From: Phycisphaerales bacterium
Lineage (GTDB): Bacteria > Planctomycetota > Phycisphaerae > Phycisphaerales > SM1A02
Direction: 5' to 3'
NCBI GenBank assembly: GCA_022446795.1
Contig: JAKVBX010000001.1
Coordinates: 374,245 to 438,244 of the forward strand
DNA length: 64,000 nucleotides
Notes under the pieces: model-generated
The model's input: the letters and a program-made list of their open reading frames with translations, nothing else
Databases searched by the model: none
What the model was told of the DNA's origin: nothing
In this document: one piece after another, positions 56,265 to 64,000 of the stretch
How positions within the stretch are numbered: position 1 is the stretch's first letter
Layout: every line of letters starts with the position of its first letter
Position numbers and translations under genes: made by a program

Positions 56265-57521
56265 TCACGTCCGGGCCTCGTGTCGCCGCATCTGCCGCTT
56301 GTCATGATCCACCATCGATGGCAACGTAAAGCCCTGCACGAACAGCGAGAAGATCACCACGACGAAGGTCATGACGATGAACCCCTCGCGGAAGTCCGCC
56401 TTGGGTGAAATGGTCAGGGCCAAGGCGATCGAGACACCACCACGGAGTCCGATCCATGTCATGAGCAGCAGGGTGGAATGCGGCAGCCCTGTCTGTCGCT
56501 TCAGGGAGAGCCAGGGCAGGAAGAGGCTCAGGTATCTCGCCAGGACGACAACCGGGATCATGATCAGACCGCCGAAGAAGTAGGGCCACTTGAAGACCAC
56601 GAGGAGCAGTTCCAGCCCGATCAAGACGAACAGAACGGCGTTCAGGGCCACGTCGATGACGCTCCAGAAGTTGACGACCGGGTGTGATCGATCGGCCGAA
56701 TCCAGACCACGTCGCGCCGCCACGATCAGGCCGCCCACGACCATGGCCGTGGGACCCGAGACGTGAATCGTGTCGGCGATCGCGGAGCCACCGAAGACCA
56801 GGCCGATCGTGATCAGCACGCTGACGCTGCTATCCGCCGTGGTGGACAGCACGTATTGCCCCAACCATCCGAGCATGGCCCCCAGGGCGACGCCCCCGAC
56901 GAGCTGCCAGAGGAACATCAGGGCCACGTTCGTGGCCGAGAATGATGCATCCGTCACCGACAGGTTGGCCACCAGGTAGAACAGCACGATCGCGGCGGCG
57001 TCGTTGAACATCGACTCGCCGATGATGGGCGACTTCACCTCTGGTCGAACAGATGACCGTCTCATGATGCTTGTGATGGCCACAGGATCCGTCGGGGCGA
57101 TCAGGGCACCGAAGACCATGGCCGCGATCCACGGCAGTGGCACACCAAGGGCATTGATGATCCACCACATCAAGGTGCCGCAGATCAGGGCGGACAGCGC
57201 AACGCCAACGGTCGAGAGGTACAGGATCGGCCACCGGGCCCGCGTCAGCAGGTCGGAGTCCGTCTGCATGGTTGCCGCGAACAGCAGGAAACAGAGCAGG
57301 CCCTTGAAGACGACTTCCTTGAAGTCGATTCCACGGATCATCTCCACGGCCCAGGTATCGTCCAGGGCCCCCATCGCATCAAGCAGCAATAGCACCAGCG
57401 AGAAGCCCGCTGCGGCGAGCATCACCCCGATGGCGCTGGGCAGTTTCAGGAACCGGTCATTGGCGTAGGCCGCTGCCGCGGCCAGGACGAGCACGATCGC
57501 CATGACCGCAAAGAGATCCAT
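56265..57521 (-). CDS. CPA1-type Na+(K+)/H+ antiporter, NhaP-like
   Basis: 418 residues with about 12 transmembrane helices. A-P-T-D-P-V-A near 142-148 gives the unwound ion-binding helix with Asp145, and G-E-S-M-F-N-D-A-A-A near 168-177 gives the N-D pair (Asn173-Asp174) typical of electroneutral CPA1 exchangers. G-L-R-G-G-V-S-I-A-L-A-L-T late in the chain supplies the charged helix residue. No C-terminal regulatory domain follows. It probably keeps cytoplasmic pH and sodium in order in a marine or saline setting. It lies 56 bp after the large oxidase gene's start and downstream of the second subtilase, with a hairpin between. Confidence 0.9.
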   Translation of the reverse strand: MDLFAVMAIVLVLAAAAAYANDRFLKLPSAIGVMLAAAGFSLVLLLLDAMGALDDTWAVEMIRGIDFKEVVFKGLLCFLLFAATMQTDSDLLTRARWPILYLSTVGVALSALICGTLMWWIINALGVPLPWIAAMVFGALIAPTDPVAITSIMRRSSVRPEVKSPIIGESMFNDAAAIVLFYLVANLSVTDASFSATNVALMFLWQLVGGVALGAMLGWLGQYVLSTTADSSVSVLITIGLVFGGSAIADTIHVSGPTAMVVGGLIVAARRGLDSADRSHPVVNFWSVIDVALNAVLFVLIGLELLLVVFKWPYFFGGLIMIPVVVLARYLSLFLPWLSLKRQTGLPHSTLLLMTWIGLRGGVSIALALTISPKADFREGFIVMTFVVVIFSLFVQGFTLPSMVDHDKRQMRRHEART

Positions 57522-57530
57522 GGCGCGAGT

Positions 57531-57568
57531 CTAACAAGCTTCCCGGGCCGTCGGACGACCCGGGAAGC
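57531..57568 (-). terminator. Hairpin between the second subtilase and the antiporter gene
   Basis: GCTTCCCGGG (57538-57547) and CCCGGGAAGC (57559-57568) pair perfectly around 11 bases, followed on minus by TTGTTAG. The T run is short, so termination may be partial, but the place, 27 bases after the subtilase stop, fits. Confidence 0.6.
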
Positions 57569-57594
57569 AGATGATCAGGTATTGGCAGGCCTGC

Positions 57595-59331
57595 TCAGGG
57601 GCAGGGGCCGTAGCCTTCCAGCAGGATCAGGATGTCGTTGACTCCCACGACGTTGTCATCGTCGAAGTCCTCGTCACAATCGGTGCATGGACCGTAGGCG
57701 GAAATGACCGCGAGGACATCATTGACATCCACGACACCGTCGCTGTTGGCGTCACCGGCGCAGGGTGTCTCACCCTCCACGGCATCGACCGCGTTCTTGG
57801 CGTTGACGAATCCCCAGCCGTACGTCGTGTCGTATCCGCTGGCGCCCTTGTCAACGGACGTCTCGGCCAGGATGTCCGTCACCTCGGCAGGGGTCAGCGA
57901 GGGATCCTGCGAGAAGACCAGGGCCGCGACACCCGCGAGATATGGGGCCGCGAAAGACGTCCCATCTACGGAGATCGTGTCGCCCGCACCGAAGCCTTCT
58001 CCACCCATCGCATCCAGGCAGAGGATGCCCGCGCCCGGAGCGCTGCCGAAGAGGCCGGAGCCGGACGTACTGAATGAAGCCAGCGTGCCGTTGGACGCCA
58101 GGGCGGCGACCGCCAGGACGTTGTTCAGGCTGGCGGGCCAACCAATGGTCGTCGAGCCGTCGTTGCCCGCGGCCGCGATGTGCAGAACGCCCTGGGCATA
58201 CGAGGACGTGAACGCCGCATTCACGCCGGACGACGAAGCGCCACCGCCCCAGCTGGAGTTCGTCACGCGAGCACCACTGGTCACGGACTGGTTCAGGCCG
58301 GCGATGATCCAGGAGTCCTGTGACTCCAGGAAGCCGAAGCAGAATCCGAAGAACTCGATGGCATTGAAGATCTTCATGCCGATCGTCGGACATGAAGGCG
58401 CCACGCCGACCGTATAGAGGTTGTTGTTGATGATGGCCGATACGCAACTGGCCACGCACGTGCCATGCCCATCACAGGCCGTCTCGTGATCACCGCTTGA
58501 GCCACTTCCCGTGAAGTTGAAGCCCGGCACCTGGTTCATGTCCGGGTGGTCCTGGTCCAGGCCGTCATCAAGCACCGCCACCATGATGGAACTGTCACCG
58601 GTGGTGACATCCCAGGCCTCGGGCGCGTCCATGTCCTCATCGTTGGCCTGGTTGAGGCCCCAGAGGCTGCCGTACTGCGGGTCATTTGGCGTGAAGGCCG
58701 GCATCGTCCACCAGATGGCATCCGTCTGCGCGAACCGCACGGTTGGATCCGACTCCAGTACCGCGACCAGGTCGAGAACCTCGAAGGCCTGCGACAGGTC
58801 CGTCTCCAGCAGGTAGACACCGGACATACCGCCCAGGTCCTGCTCGATGATCCCACCGGGGACACGCGTCGCCAGGAAGGCCTCGGCGGTCTCCTGGCTG
58901 GTGCCCGGCTCGAAGCCGACGATGATGTCACGGGTCACGATCCACGGCAGGCTTCGAGTGCCCGCGAGGAAGACCGGCGATACGAAGTCAATCGCCGGGT
59001 CAGCAGCCATTGATCGCGTCAGGGCCGCAACATCCCGGACGGTCGCCGCAGGCTGAACCATCTCGGCGTACATCCAGCCGGCGGAGCCACTGGGCACGAG
59101 CGTGTCCGCGTCGAGACCGTGGGCCGCCAGGGCAGGGCCGGCAACAGTAGCGTCGACAACTCCAGCCTGGAAGCAGGCCATGCGAGTGGTATCGACTTCC
59201 AGTGAGATGGCCTCTCCGTCGACCATGTATGACCACGGGGACGGCGTCCCGTTGAAGGACTGTGCCATGGCTGTCCCAGCCAGGCCGGTCGCCAGGGCCA
59301 AGACGCTCACCACTCGACGCTTCGAATTCAT
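57595..59331 (-). CDS. Secreted S8 subtilisin-like protease with C-terminal dockerin-like pair (2)
   Basis: 578 residues, ATG 59331, signal peptide ending in A-M-A-Q (about 1-24). A propeptide-like region of some 190 residues comes next. The catalytic domain has Asp255 in A-V-L-D-D-G-L-D, His289 in D-G-H-G-T-C-V-A, Asn390 in A-A-G-N-D-G and Ser459 in D-G-T-S-F-A-A-P. Several cysteines (286, 292, 296, 314, 331) suggest disulfide bonds and secretion. The last 50 residues form two dockerin-like EF-hands (D-A-N-S-D-G-V-V-D, then D-F-D-D-D-N-V-V-G), the second with a changed loop. The Cys after H-G-T, where His is common, also occurs in other subtilases. It is only distantly similar to the first subtilase. 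Confidence 0.92.
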   Translation of the reverse strand: MNSKRRVVSVLALATGLAGTAMAQSFNGTPSPWSYMVDGEAISLEVDTTRMACFQAGVVDATVAGPALAAHGLDADTLVPSGSAGWMYAEMVQPAATVRDVAALTRSMAADPAIDFVSPVFLAGTRSLPWIVTRDIIVGFEPGTSQETAEAFLATRVPGGIIEQDLGGMSGVYLLETDLSQAFEVLDLVAVLESDPTVRFAQTDAIWWTMPAFTPNDPQYGSLWGLNQANDEDMDAPEAWDVTTGDSSIMVAVLDDGLDQDHPDMNQVPGFNFTGSGSSGDHETACDGHGTCVASCVSAIINNNLYTVGVAPSCPTIGMKIFNAIEFFGFCFGFLESQDSWIIAGLNQSVTSGARVTNSSWGGGASSSGVNAAFTSSYAQGVLHIAAAGNDGSTTIGWPASLNNVLAVAALASNGTLASFSTSGSGLFGSAPGAGILCLDAMGGEGFGAGDTISVDGTSFAAPYLAGVAALVFSQDPSLTPAEVTDILAETSVDKGASGYDTTYGWGFVNAKNAVDAVEGETPCAGDANSDGVVDVNDVLAVISAYGPCTDCDEDFDDDNVVGVNDILILLEGYGPCP

Positions 59332-59465
59332 CGCTTGCTCCTCATCTGTTCAGTTTCAGAATGGCCCCCACGGACCGTCCGAATCGCGGCTTTCAGTATA
59401 GGACTCAACGGCCGGGGCTCGACGTGAATACGGATTCAACCGCAGAATTCCACCCCCGAAGCCGA

Positions 59466-60404
59466 TCACCAGCCCCATGACGCCGGATCCAGTGGCGGCG
59501 CCTCCTGCACGAGCGGCTGAAGCGAGGCCTGGTTGTGCGTCTGCCAGTACAGGTCCGTCATCTCACCGGCCGCCAGGGCCGCGGCCAGGGCCTTCCCGGT
59601 GTAGCAGGTCTCGAGGTTCAGGCCGATACCTGCGGCCGCCGTCACCGCTGCTTCCGCGGCAGCCGTGGTCTCGCCATACCCATCGCCCAACCAGCCGTCG
59701 TCGAGTACCCAGTTTCCGATGTCCGCATCAACCAGTTGCGCCGTCTTACGGCACAGGTCGGTGACATCGTCCGGGGGCAACCACTCGTGCGGCACCACGC
59801 GAATGCCGACGATGGTGGTCTCCAACCCGGCCAGCGCCACGCCGACCGCCAGGCCCGCGAGCGTTCCAGCGGTCCCCACCGGCACGAACAGGCGACGTGG
59901 CGATGGCAACAGCCCCGCCTCGACCTGCGCAGCCAGTTCGATGGCCGCTCGAACGTAACCCAGGGTTCCGGTTGCGGTGGAACCACCGGCGGGAATCGAC
60001 GTGCGATCATGACCCAGTCGCTCGAATTCCCGCTCCGCTTCGGCGCGGTCATTGAAGAACCGAAGGTCGGCACACCCCGTCGCCGCCTGCAGAACCTCCT
60101 GGGCATGGGGCGACCACGGTCGAGCAAACAGGACCGCCGTGACCTCGTGACCATGCGCCTGGCCATGGACCGCCGTCGCCAGGACATGATGGGAGCCCGC
60201 GGCACCGAAGGTCACGATGCGGGGACCCGATTCAGCCAGCAGGTACTCCAACTTGCGAACCTTGTTCCCGCTGTACACCGGGTGGCACTGACCGTCATTC
60301 TTGATGAACAAGCCATCACGCAGGGCACCGGCATCGATCACCGGCGACGGCCAGGTGCCCAGCTCGATACGCCTGTCCAGTCGTTCTTGGGCGGAGGGCG
60401 TCAT
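59466..60404 (-). CDS. PLP-dependent deaminase/desulfhydrase (ACC deaminase/D-cysteine desulfhydrase family)
   Basis: 312 residues from ATG 60404, which overlaps the xylose isomerase stop by ATGA. A fold type II PLP enzyme: the PLP lysine lies in [10 protein letters not shown], then [13 protein letters not shown] binds PLP phosphate or substrate, and [10 protein letters not shown] is the glycine-rich phosphate loop. Family members split D-cysteine, 1-aminocyclopropane-1-carboxylate or related amino acids to a 2-oxoacid and ammonia. The F-G-A-A-G-S-H-H motif differs from the usual G-x-x-Q-S-N-H, so specificity is unclear. Coupling to xylA is unexpected functionally. Confidence 0.85.
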   Translation of the reverse strand: MTPSAQERLDRRIELGTWPSPVIDAGALRDGLFIKNDGQCHPVYSGNKVRKLEYLLAESGPRIVTFGAAGSHHVLATAVHGQAHGHEVTAVLFARPWSPHAQEVLQAATGCADLRFFNDRAEAEREFERLGHDRTSIPAGGSTATGTLGYVRAAIELAAQVEAGLLPSPRRLFVPVGTAGTLAGLAVGVALAGLETTIVGIRVVPHEWLPPDDVTDLCRKTAQLVDADIGNWVLDDGWLGDGYGETTAAAEAAVTAAAGIGLNLETCYTGKALAAALAAGEMTDLYWQTHNQASLQPLVQEAPPLDPASWGW

Positions 60405-61714
60405 CGGATGTGATCGTTGAAGATCGACTCCAGCATCTCCTCGCGTCCCGAGGCGAGCGTTGGTTCGCCGATCGAGCCGGCATGGGCTTCCAGGTCCTCC
60501 AACGTGCAGTCTCCCGCCTCGACCCGCTGCCCCAGTTCCGTATCCCACTGGGCGTAGCGTGCCTGGATGGCATCATCGAGACGTCGATCCACCCGGATCG
60601 CAGCGGCGATGCGCAGCCCGCGAGCGAAAGCATCCATCCCGGCGATGTGAGCATGGAACAGATCGACCGGCTCGAAGGACCCACGCCGCCGCTTGGCGTC
60701 GAAGTTCAGTCCACCCGAGTCGAGTCCACCCATCTCCAGCACGATCCTCATGATCCGGGTCGTGAGATAGATGTCCGTGGGGAAGTGGTCCGTGTCCCAA
60801 CCCAGGTGCTCGTGCCCCATGTTGGCATCGATCGAGCCGAGCATCCCGGCCGCGGCCGCGACCTGGAGTTCGTGTTCCATGGAATGCGAGGCCAGGGTGG
60901 CGTGATTCGTCTCGATGTTCAACATGAATTCATCGAGCAGATCATGCTCACGCAGGAAGTTCAGGCAGGCCGCCGCATCGAAGTCGTACTGGTGCGATGT
61001 CGGCTCATGCGGCTTGGGCTCGATGAAGAACTGGCCCGTGAACCCGGAACGACTCCGGTAGTCGACCGCCATCTCCAGGAACCGCGCCAGGTGAGACAGC
61101 TCCCGTGGCATGTCCGTATTGAGCAGCGTGCTGTAGCCTTCCCGGCCGCCCCAGAACACGTACCCGGACCCGCCGAGGCGATGCGTGGCATCGATCGCCC
61201 GCCTCACCTGGGAGGCGGCATGAGCAAAGACATCAACCGAGCACGAGGTGGCCGCGCCATGCACGTACCGCGGGTGCGCGAAGAGGCACGCCGTACCCCA
61301 AAGAAGTTTCTTTCCCGTCGCCTGCTGGTGTCGCTCCAGGACTCCCGTGAGGTGATCGAGGTTGCGATTCGTCTCCTCCAGGGTCGTGCCTTCCGGCGCC
61401 ACATCACGATCATGGAAGCAGTAATAGTCAATTCCGATCTTCGAGAGGAACTCGAAGAAGGCCTCGATGCGTCGTTCCGCGTTCTCGAGTGACTCGCTCC
61501 CGTCGTCCCAGGGCATGATCGCCGTGGCCTCGCCAAACGGATCATTCAACCCGTTGCGCATCGTGTGCCAGTAGGCCGAGGCGAACCGAAGATGGTCCCG
61601 CATCGTTCGCCCCTCGACCTCGGCATCCGCGTCGTAGTATCGAAACGACAGTGGATCCCGGGAATCGGGCCCGGCGTACGGAATCACGGGAATGTCGGGA
61701 AAGTACTCGCTCAC
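60401..61714 (-). CDS. xylA: Xylose isomerase
   Basis: 437 residues from a GTG at 61714 that has GGGAGGAG seven bases upstream, matching the family length. It interconverts D-xylose and D-xylulose using two divalent metals. The catalytic His101 and Asp104 lie in [11 protein letters not shown], at the same positions as in the E. coli enzyme. E-P-K-P-H-E-P-T (metal Glu), [17 protein letters not shown] and [14 protein letters not shown] complete the site. No xylulokinase or xylose transporter is next to it in the window. It is a complete gene. Confidence 0.97.
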   Translation of the reverse strand: MSEYFPDIPVIPYAGPDSRDPLSFRYYDADAEVEGRTMRDHLRFASAYWHTMRNGLNDPFGEATAIMPWDDGSESLENAERRIEAFFEFLSKIGIDYYCFHDRDVAPEGTTLEETNRNLDHLTGVLERHQQATGKKLLWGTACLFAHPRYVHGAATSCSVDVFAHAASQVRRAIDATHRLGGSGYVFWGGREGYSTLLNTDMPRELSHLARFLEMAVDYRSRSGFTGQFFIEPKPHEPTSHQYDFDAAACLNFLREHDLLDEFMLNIETNHATLASHSMEHELQVAAAAGMLGSIDANMGHEHLGWDTDHFPTDIYLTTRIMRIVLEMGGLDSGGLNFDAKRRRGSFEPVDLFHAHIAGMDAFARGLRIAAAIRVDRRLDDAIQARYAQWDTELGQRVEAGDCTLEDLEAHAGSIGEPTLASGREEMLESIFNDHIR

Positions 61715-61742
61715 ACCGGTTCTCCTCCCAGCTGGTGCCGGC

Positions 61743-62483
61743 TCACGGCAGACGTCCACCGAAGGCCAGGCCGTCAACCGGCTGCAGCATCCGGGGCAGG
61801 CGACCGCTTGATGGCGGGGTATCGCCATCTTCACCCATGAACTGCACCACGTAGACGCCCCGCTCCCAGGCCACGCGTTGACGGGTTCCATCCGACCAGG
61901 ACAGCACGGCGGTATCACCGGAGACCGTCCAGGTCCCCACTTCCGTCGACACTGATGTGTTCATTCCAGACGTCGGCGTCGGTGATCGATAGGCCAGGCC
62001 GCTGGACAGCAGCGAGACGTATGTCACGTCGTCCTCTTCTCCAAACTGGAACACGCCGCAGTAACGGGACATCCCGCCGTCAACGGCAACCGCGGAACCA
62101 ACGCTCGTGGGCGTATCCGTTGTGGTCACCCCGGGGCGATAGGACTGACGGGAGACGCCATAGCGAGACGGGAACAGGACATCGGTCCAGCCATCCCCGT
62201 ACTCGATGATCATCCGGGCCCCACTTCGCTTCCAGGTGCCCCGCTCACCCCAGGCGCCTCTCGTTCCCTTCGACCAGTTACTCACCACGGATCGATCCGG
62301 CCGAACGACGATATTGAAGAGCTGATTCTCGGTATCGTTGATCGCCCAGGTGCCCATGTAATCGACACCGTCGGACACGGGTGACAGGGGCCCGGGCGCC
62401 TCGGTCGCCTGTCGTGATCGACAGGAGGTCGAAGCAGCCAGTACCACGGTCGCGAGAGCCAGGAAAAGCGTACGAACCGGCAT
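61743..62483 (-). CDS. Lipoprotein of unknown function
   Basis: 246 residues from ATG 62483 (GGAGGA eight bases before it). Lipoprotein signal ending in A-S-T-S-C with Cys near residue 21. The mature part looks like one or two lipocalin-like beta units: Y-M-G-T-W-A-I-N-D, then [16 protein letters not shown], repeated loosely as [18 protein letters not shown] near 200. The two T-W-x-x-S/N units suggest internal duplication. Function unknown. It lies 28 bp before xylA on the same strand, so it may head that operon. Confidence 0.75.
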   Translation of the reverse strand: MPVRTLFLALATVVLAASTSCRSRQATEAPGPLSPVSDGVDYMGTWAINDTENQLFNIVVRPDRSVVSNWSKGTRGAWGERGTWKRSGARMIIEYGDGWTDVLFPSRYGVSRQSYRPGVTTTDTPTSVGSAVAVDGGMSRYCGVFQFGEEDDVTYVSLLSSGLAYRSPTPTSGMNTSVSTEVGTWTVSGDTAVLSWSDGTRQRVAWERGVYVVQFMGEDGDTPPSSGRLPRMLQPVDGLAFGGRLP

Positions 62484-62564
62484 GATCAAGTCCTCCGTAA
62501 AAGGGGGTCGGCGAGTGTAGCGGATCAGGAAGGCCCGGGATCAGCGCCGATATACTCACCGAAC

Positions 62565-63014
62565 ATGAACACGCCACCTCGTCTCCTCGTCGCACTGCTC
62601 CTGGCCACACTGGCGGTCATGACTGGTTGCCGCCATTCCTCGGAGATCGCTCGGGGCAAGCAGATTACGCCCCTGGCCGGCTCTACATCAGTCGACATTC
62701 CCGGCCCCAGCACGATCCGCCCGGACGGTTCCGTCCGGAACCGCCACATGGACCGCCCCGACGGTCACCTGCTCCGGACGTCTTCCACCCAGGCGCTTCG
62801 CGCTCACCAGGTCGATCCGTGGGCCCGCAATGAAACGCTTGTCGTGGCCGCTGATTCCGGCTTGACTGCCGATGACGTCACGGGCTGGCTTCAGATCACC
62901 GGGCCCCGGATGCTGGTCATCGATGACACCACGACGGCAGAGGTCTACGATGTCACGCTCGAGGTCTGGAAGATCGCCGCCACACCGCCTCAACGGGAAC
63001 GGCAAGTCGACTGA
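62565..63014 (+). CDS. Small lipoprotein of unknown function
   Basis: 149 residues with a lipoprotein signal ending in A-V-M-T-G-C (Cys22). The rest is short and polar, with no recognised domain; the last 60 residues (L-V-V-A-A-D-S-G-L-T-A-D-D-V, then M-L-V-I-D-D-T-T-T-A-E-V-Y-D-V-T-L) could be a small beta domain. It is divergent from the other lipoprotein gene over 81 bp and is followed after 24 bp by the exported nuclease/phosphatase-fold gene, probably in one transcript. Confidence 0.7.
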   Translation: MNTPPRLLVALLLATLAVMTGCRHSSEIARGKQITPLAGSTSVDIPGPSTIRPDGSVRNRHMDRPDGHLLRTSSTQALRAHQVDPWARNETLVVAADSGLTADDVTGWLQITGPRMLVIDDTTTAEVYDVTLEVWKIAATPPQRERQVD

Positions 63015-63038
63015 CACGCGTATCGAGGAGTGGAACAC

Positions 63039-64000
63039 ATGGGCATCACCACCGCACTGGGGATCGTCGGCCTGGCGTTGTCGAACCCGGTCATCATCGA
63101 CGGCCGATTCGAAGATTGGACACAGGCCATGGAGCCCGATGGCTGGTCGATTCGCGGCAGTTGCGATGACGATGCGGTCTACCTGATGGTGCACCACCCC
63201 GGACCACCGCGGGTGGCTCAGCAACTGGATCAGCCTCTGCAACTGGGACTGAATCTCGATGCGCGTGAGCACACGGGTTGTCGGGATGGCCGCCTGCGTG
63301 GATGCGAACTGGCGTTTACGCTCAGCCCGCAATCCGGATCAAAGAAGCTCGGCGGCGTCGCCGCCAGGTCCTGGGCAGCCGATGGCACGCTGCAGAAACG
63401 ATCGCCCTACGAGTTCGGCTTCATGATGGCTCCATCGACCGCCTCCAGACGGCACGAGTTCCGTATCAGCCGAGACCCCGGCCTCCCACGCGAGATCGTG
63501 GCGGTTCTCGTGGCCGCAGATGGCACGACCATCACCCGGGACATCGTGATCCCCGCCCCACGCACCACGGATCCCGCTGAATCCGACGCGATGATGCCCG
63601 CGGTTCCGGAGGATGGACTGCGTATCGTCTCCTGGAATATCGAACGCGGCGGCATGCTCAAGCGAGCCGGCATCGTCGGCAACATCCTGGAACACCTCGA
63701 TCCCGATGTCCTGCTGATCCAGGAACTGGAGGACAACCAGACGGAAGCGGACATCCGGAACGTCCTGAACAGCGCCGGTGAAACGGACCAGTGGACCATC
63801 GCCCTGAGTCCGCACGGCAGTGGTCTCCGCAGCGGTGTGGCCTCCCGCCGTCCGGCACAGGTACCACCGTCGCTTCAGCAGATCACTCGATCCGATCGTC
63901 CCGAGCGCACGATCCGGGCCGCGGGCCTGCTCGTTGATGACGGCCAGGGTCGTTCAACCCTCGTACTCTCTCTGCACCTGAAATGCTGCGGCGGGCTCAA
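63039..64000 (+). CDS. Endonuclease/exonuclease/phosphatase-fold protein with N-terminal CBM9-like domain, 3' end cut by window edge
   Basis: Open from ATG 63039 (GAGGAG eight bases before it) to the last base, 320 codons so far. Residues 18-180 start V-I-I-D-G-R-F-E-D-W, the opening of a CBM9/DOMON-like sugar- or lipid-surface domain. From about 190 the EEP fold begins: L-R-I-V-S-W-N-I-E-R-G-G, then L-D-P-D-V-L-L-I-Q-E-L-E with the metal-binding Glu, and later S-L-H-L-K-C-C-G. The remaining catalytic Asp and His lie outside the window. It is possibly exported (hydrophobic start G-I-V-G-L-A-L) and could act on nucleic acid or phosphoesters; the substrate is unknown. Confidence 0.8.
   Translation, partial: MGITTALGIVGLALSNPVIIDGRFEDWTQAMEPDGWSIRGSCDDDAVYLMVHHPGPPRVAQQLDQPLQLGLNLDAREHTGCRDGRLRGCELAFTLSPQSGSKKLGGVAARSWAADGTLQKRSPYEFGFMMAPSTASRRHEFRISRDPGLPREIVAVLVAADGTTITRDIVIPAPRTTDPAESDAMMPAVPEDGLRIVSWNIERGGMLKRAGIVGNILEHLDPDVLLIQELEDNQTEADIRNVLNSAGETDQWTIALSPHGSGLRSGVASRRPAQVPPSLQQITRSDRPERTIRAAGLLVDDGQGRSTLVLSLHLKCCGGL

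Noticed and set aside
1..64000. Prophage, transposon or integron content, and tRNA or rRNA genes
   Set aside because: No transposase, integrase, phage structural gene, terminal repeats or recognisable RNA gene was found by reading. A tRNA scan would be needed to exclude a single tRNA.

Overview
The window looks like chromosomal DNA of a planctomycete, most likely of the Phycisphaerae lineage. This is inferred from content, not from a marker gene. The clues are: high G+C; exported proteins carrying dockerin-like EF-hand pairs and repeated D-x-N-x-D-G calcium motifs; many Tat-dependent Gfo/Idh/MocA dehydrogenases paired with TIM-barrel isomerases; an exosortase/EpsI exopolysaccharide locus; and a divergent sigma-70-like protein of a type seen in planctomycetes. 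No rRNA, tRNA, CRISPR array, transposase or integrase was recognised. Coding density is high and many neighbouring genes overlap by ATGA, so most of the window is read as operons.

Region 1 (1-14113, minus) is one long operon for envelope polysaccharide export. In transcription order it encodes a Wza-like outer-membrane lipoprotein, an exosortase fused to EpsI, a 1692-residue TPR protein, a Wzc-like tyrosine kinase/co-polymerase, an NAD-dependent sugar epimerase, a WecA/MraY-type phosphoglycosyltransferase, a low-molecular-weight phosphatase and, running off the left edge, a fructosamine-kinase homologue. The last two may form a protein-deglycation pair rather than belong to polysaccharide synthesis.

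Region 2 (14344-22700) holds lipoyl synthase, a PilZ-like protein and a group 2 sigma factor. It also holds a ClC channel/antiporter with a degenerate J-domain inserted in it, an HdeD-like membrane protein, and four tandem small heat-shock genes. One of the four is fused to a half DnaJ zinc finger, another has a Met/Asn-rich repetitive N-terminus, and a textbook sigma-54 promoter lies inside the cluster.

Region 3 (22699-38897) has ApbE divergent from a five-gene operon (a formylglycine-generating-enzyme-like protein, then two dehydrogenase/isomerase pairs, four of them with Tat signals). It is followed by MFS and APC transporters, threonine aldolase, pyrophosphatase, ArfB, an operon of a sigma-like protein, an unknown protein and an SGNH-like hydrolase, and then a TVP38-family protein, a lipoprotein and DoxX.

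Region 4 (39018-64000) carries exported degradative enzymes (a GH9 cellulase with CBM3c and CBM2 modules, and two subtilases with C-terminal dockerin-like pairs). It also has an HpnN-like RND exporter preceded by what looks like an aminotransferase remnant, GrpB, SMR, a large FAD/Fe-S oxidase, an NhaP antiporter, a PLP deaminase/desulfhydrase and xylose isomerase.

The most novel candidate system is at 48059-52123. An ECF sigma factor that seems to start at CTG, an anti-sigma factor and a membrane-anchored sensor with two EF-hands and a His-rich tail form an operon. It is divergent from a large exported protein with an RGE-repeat tract and its own EF-hand.
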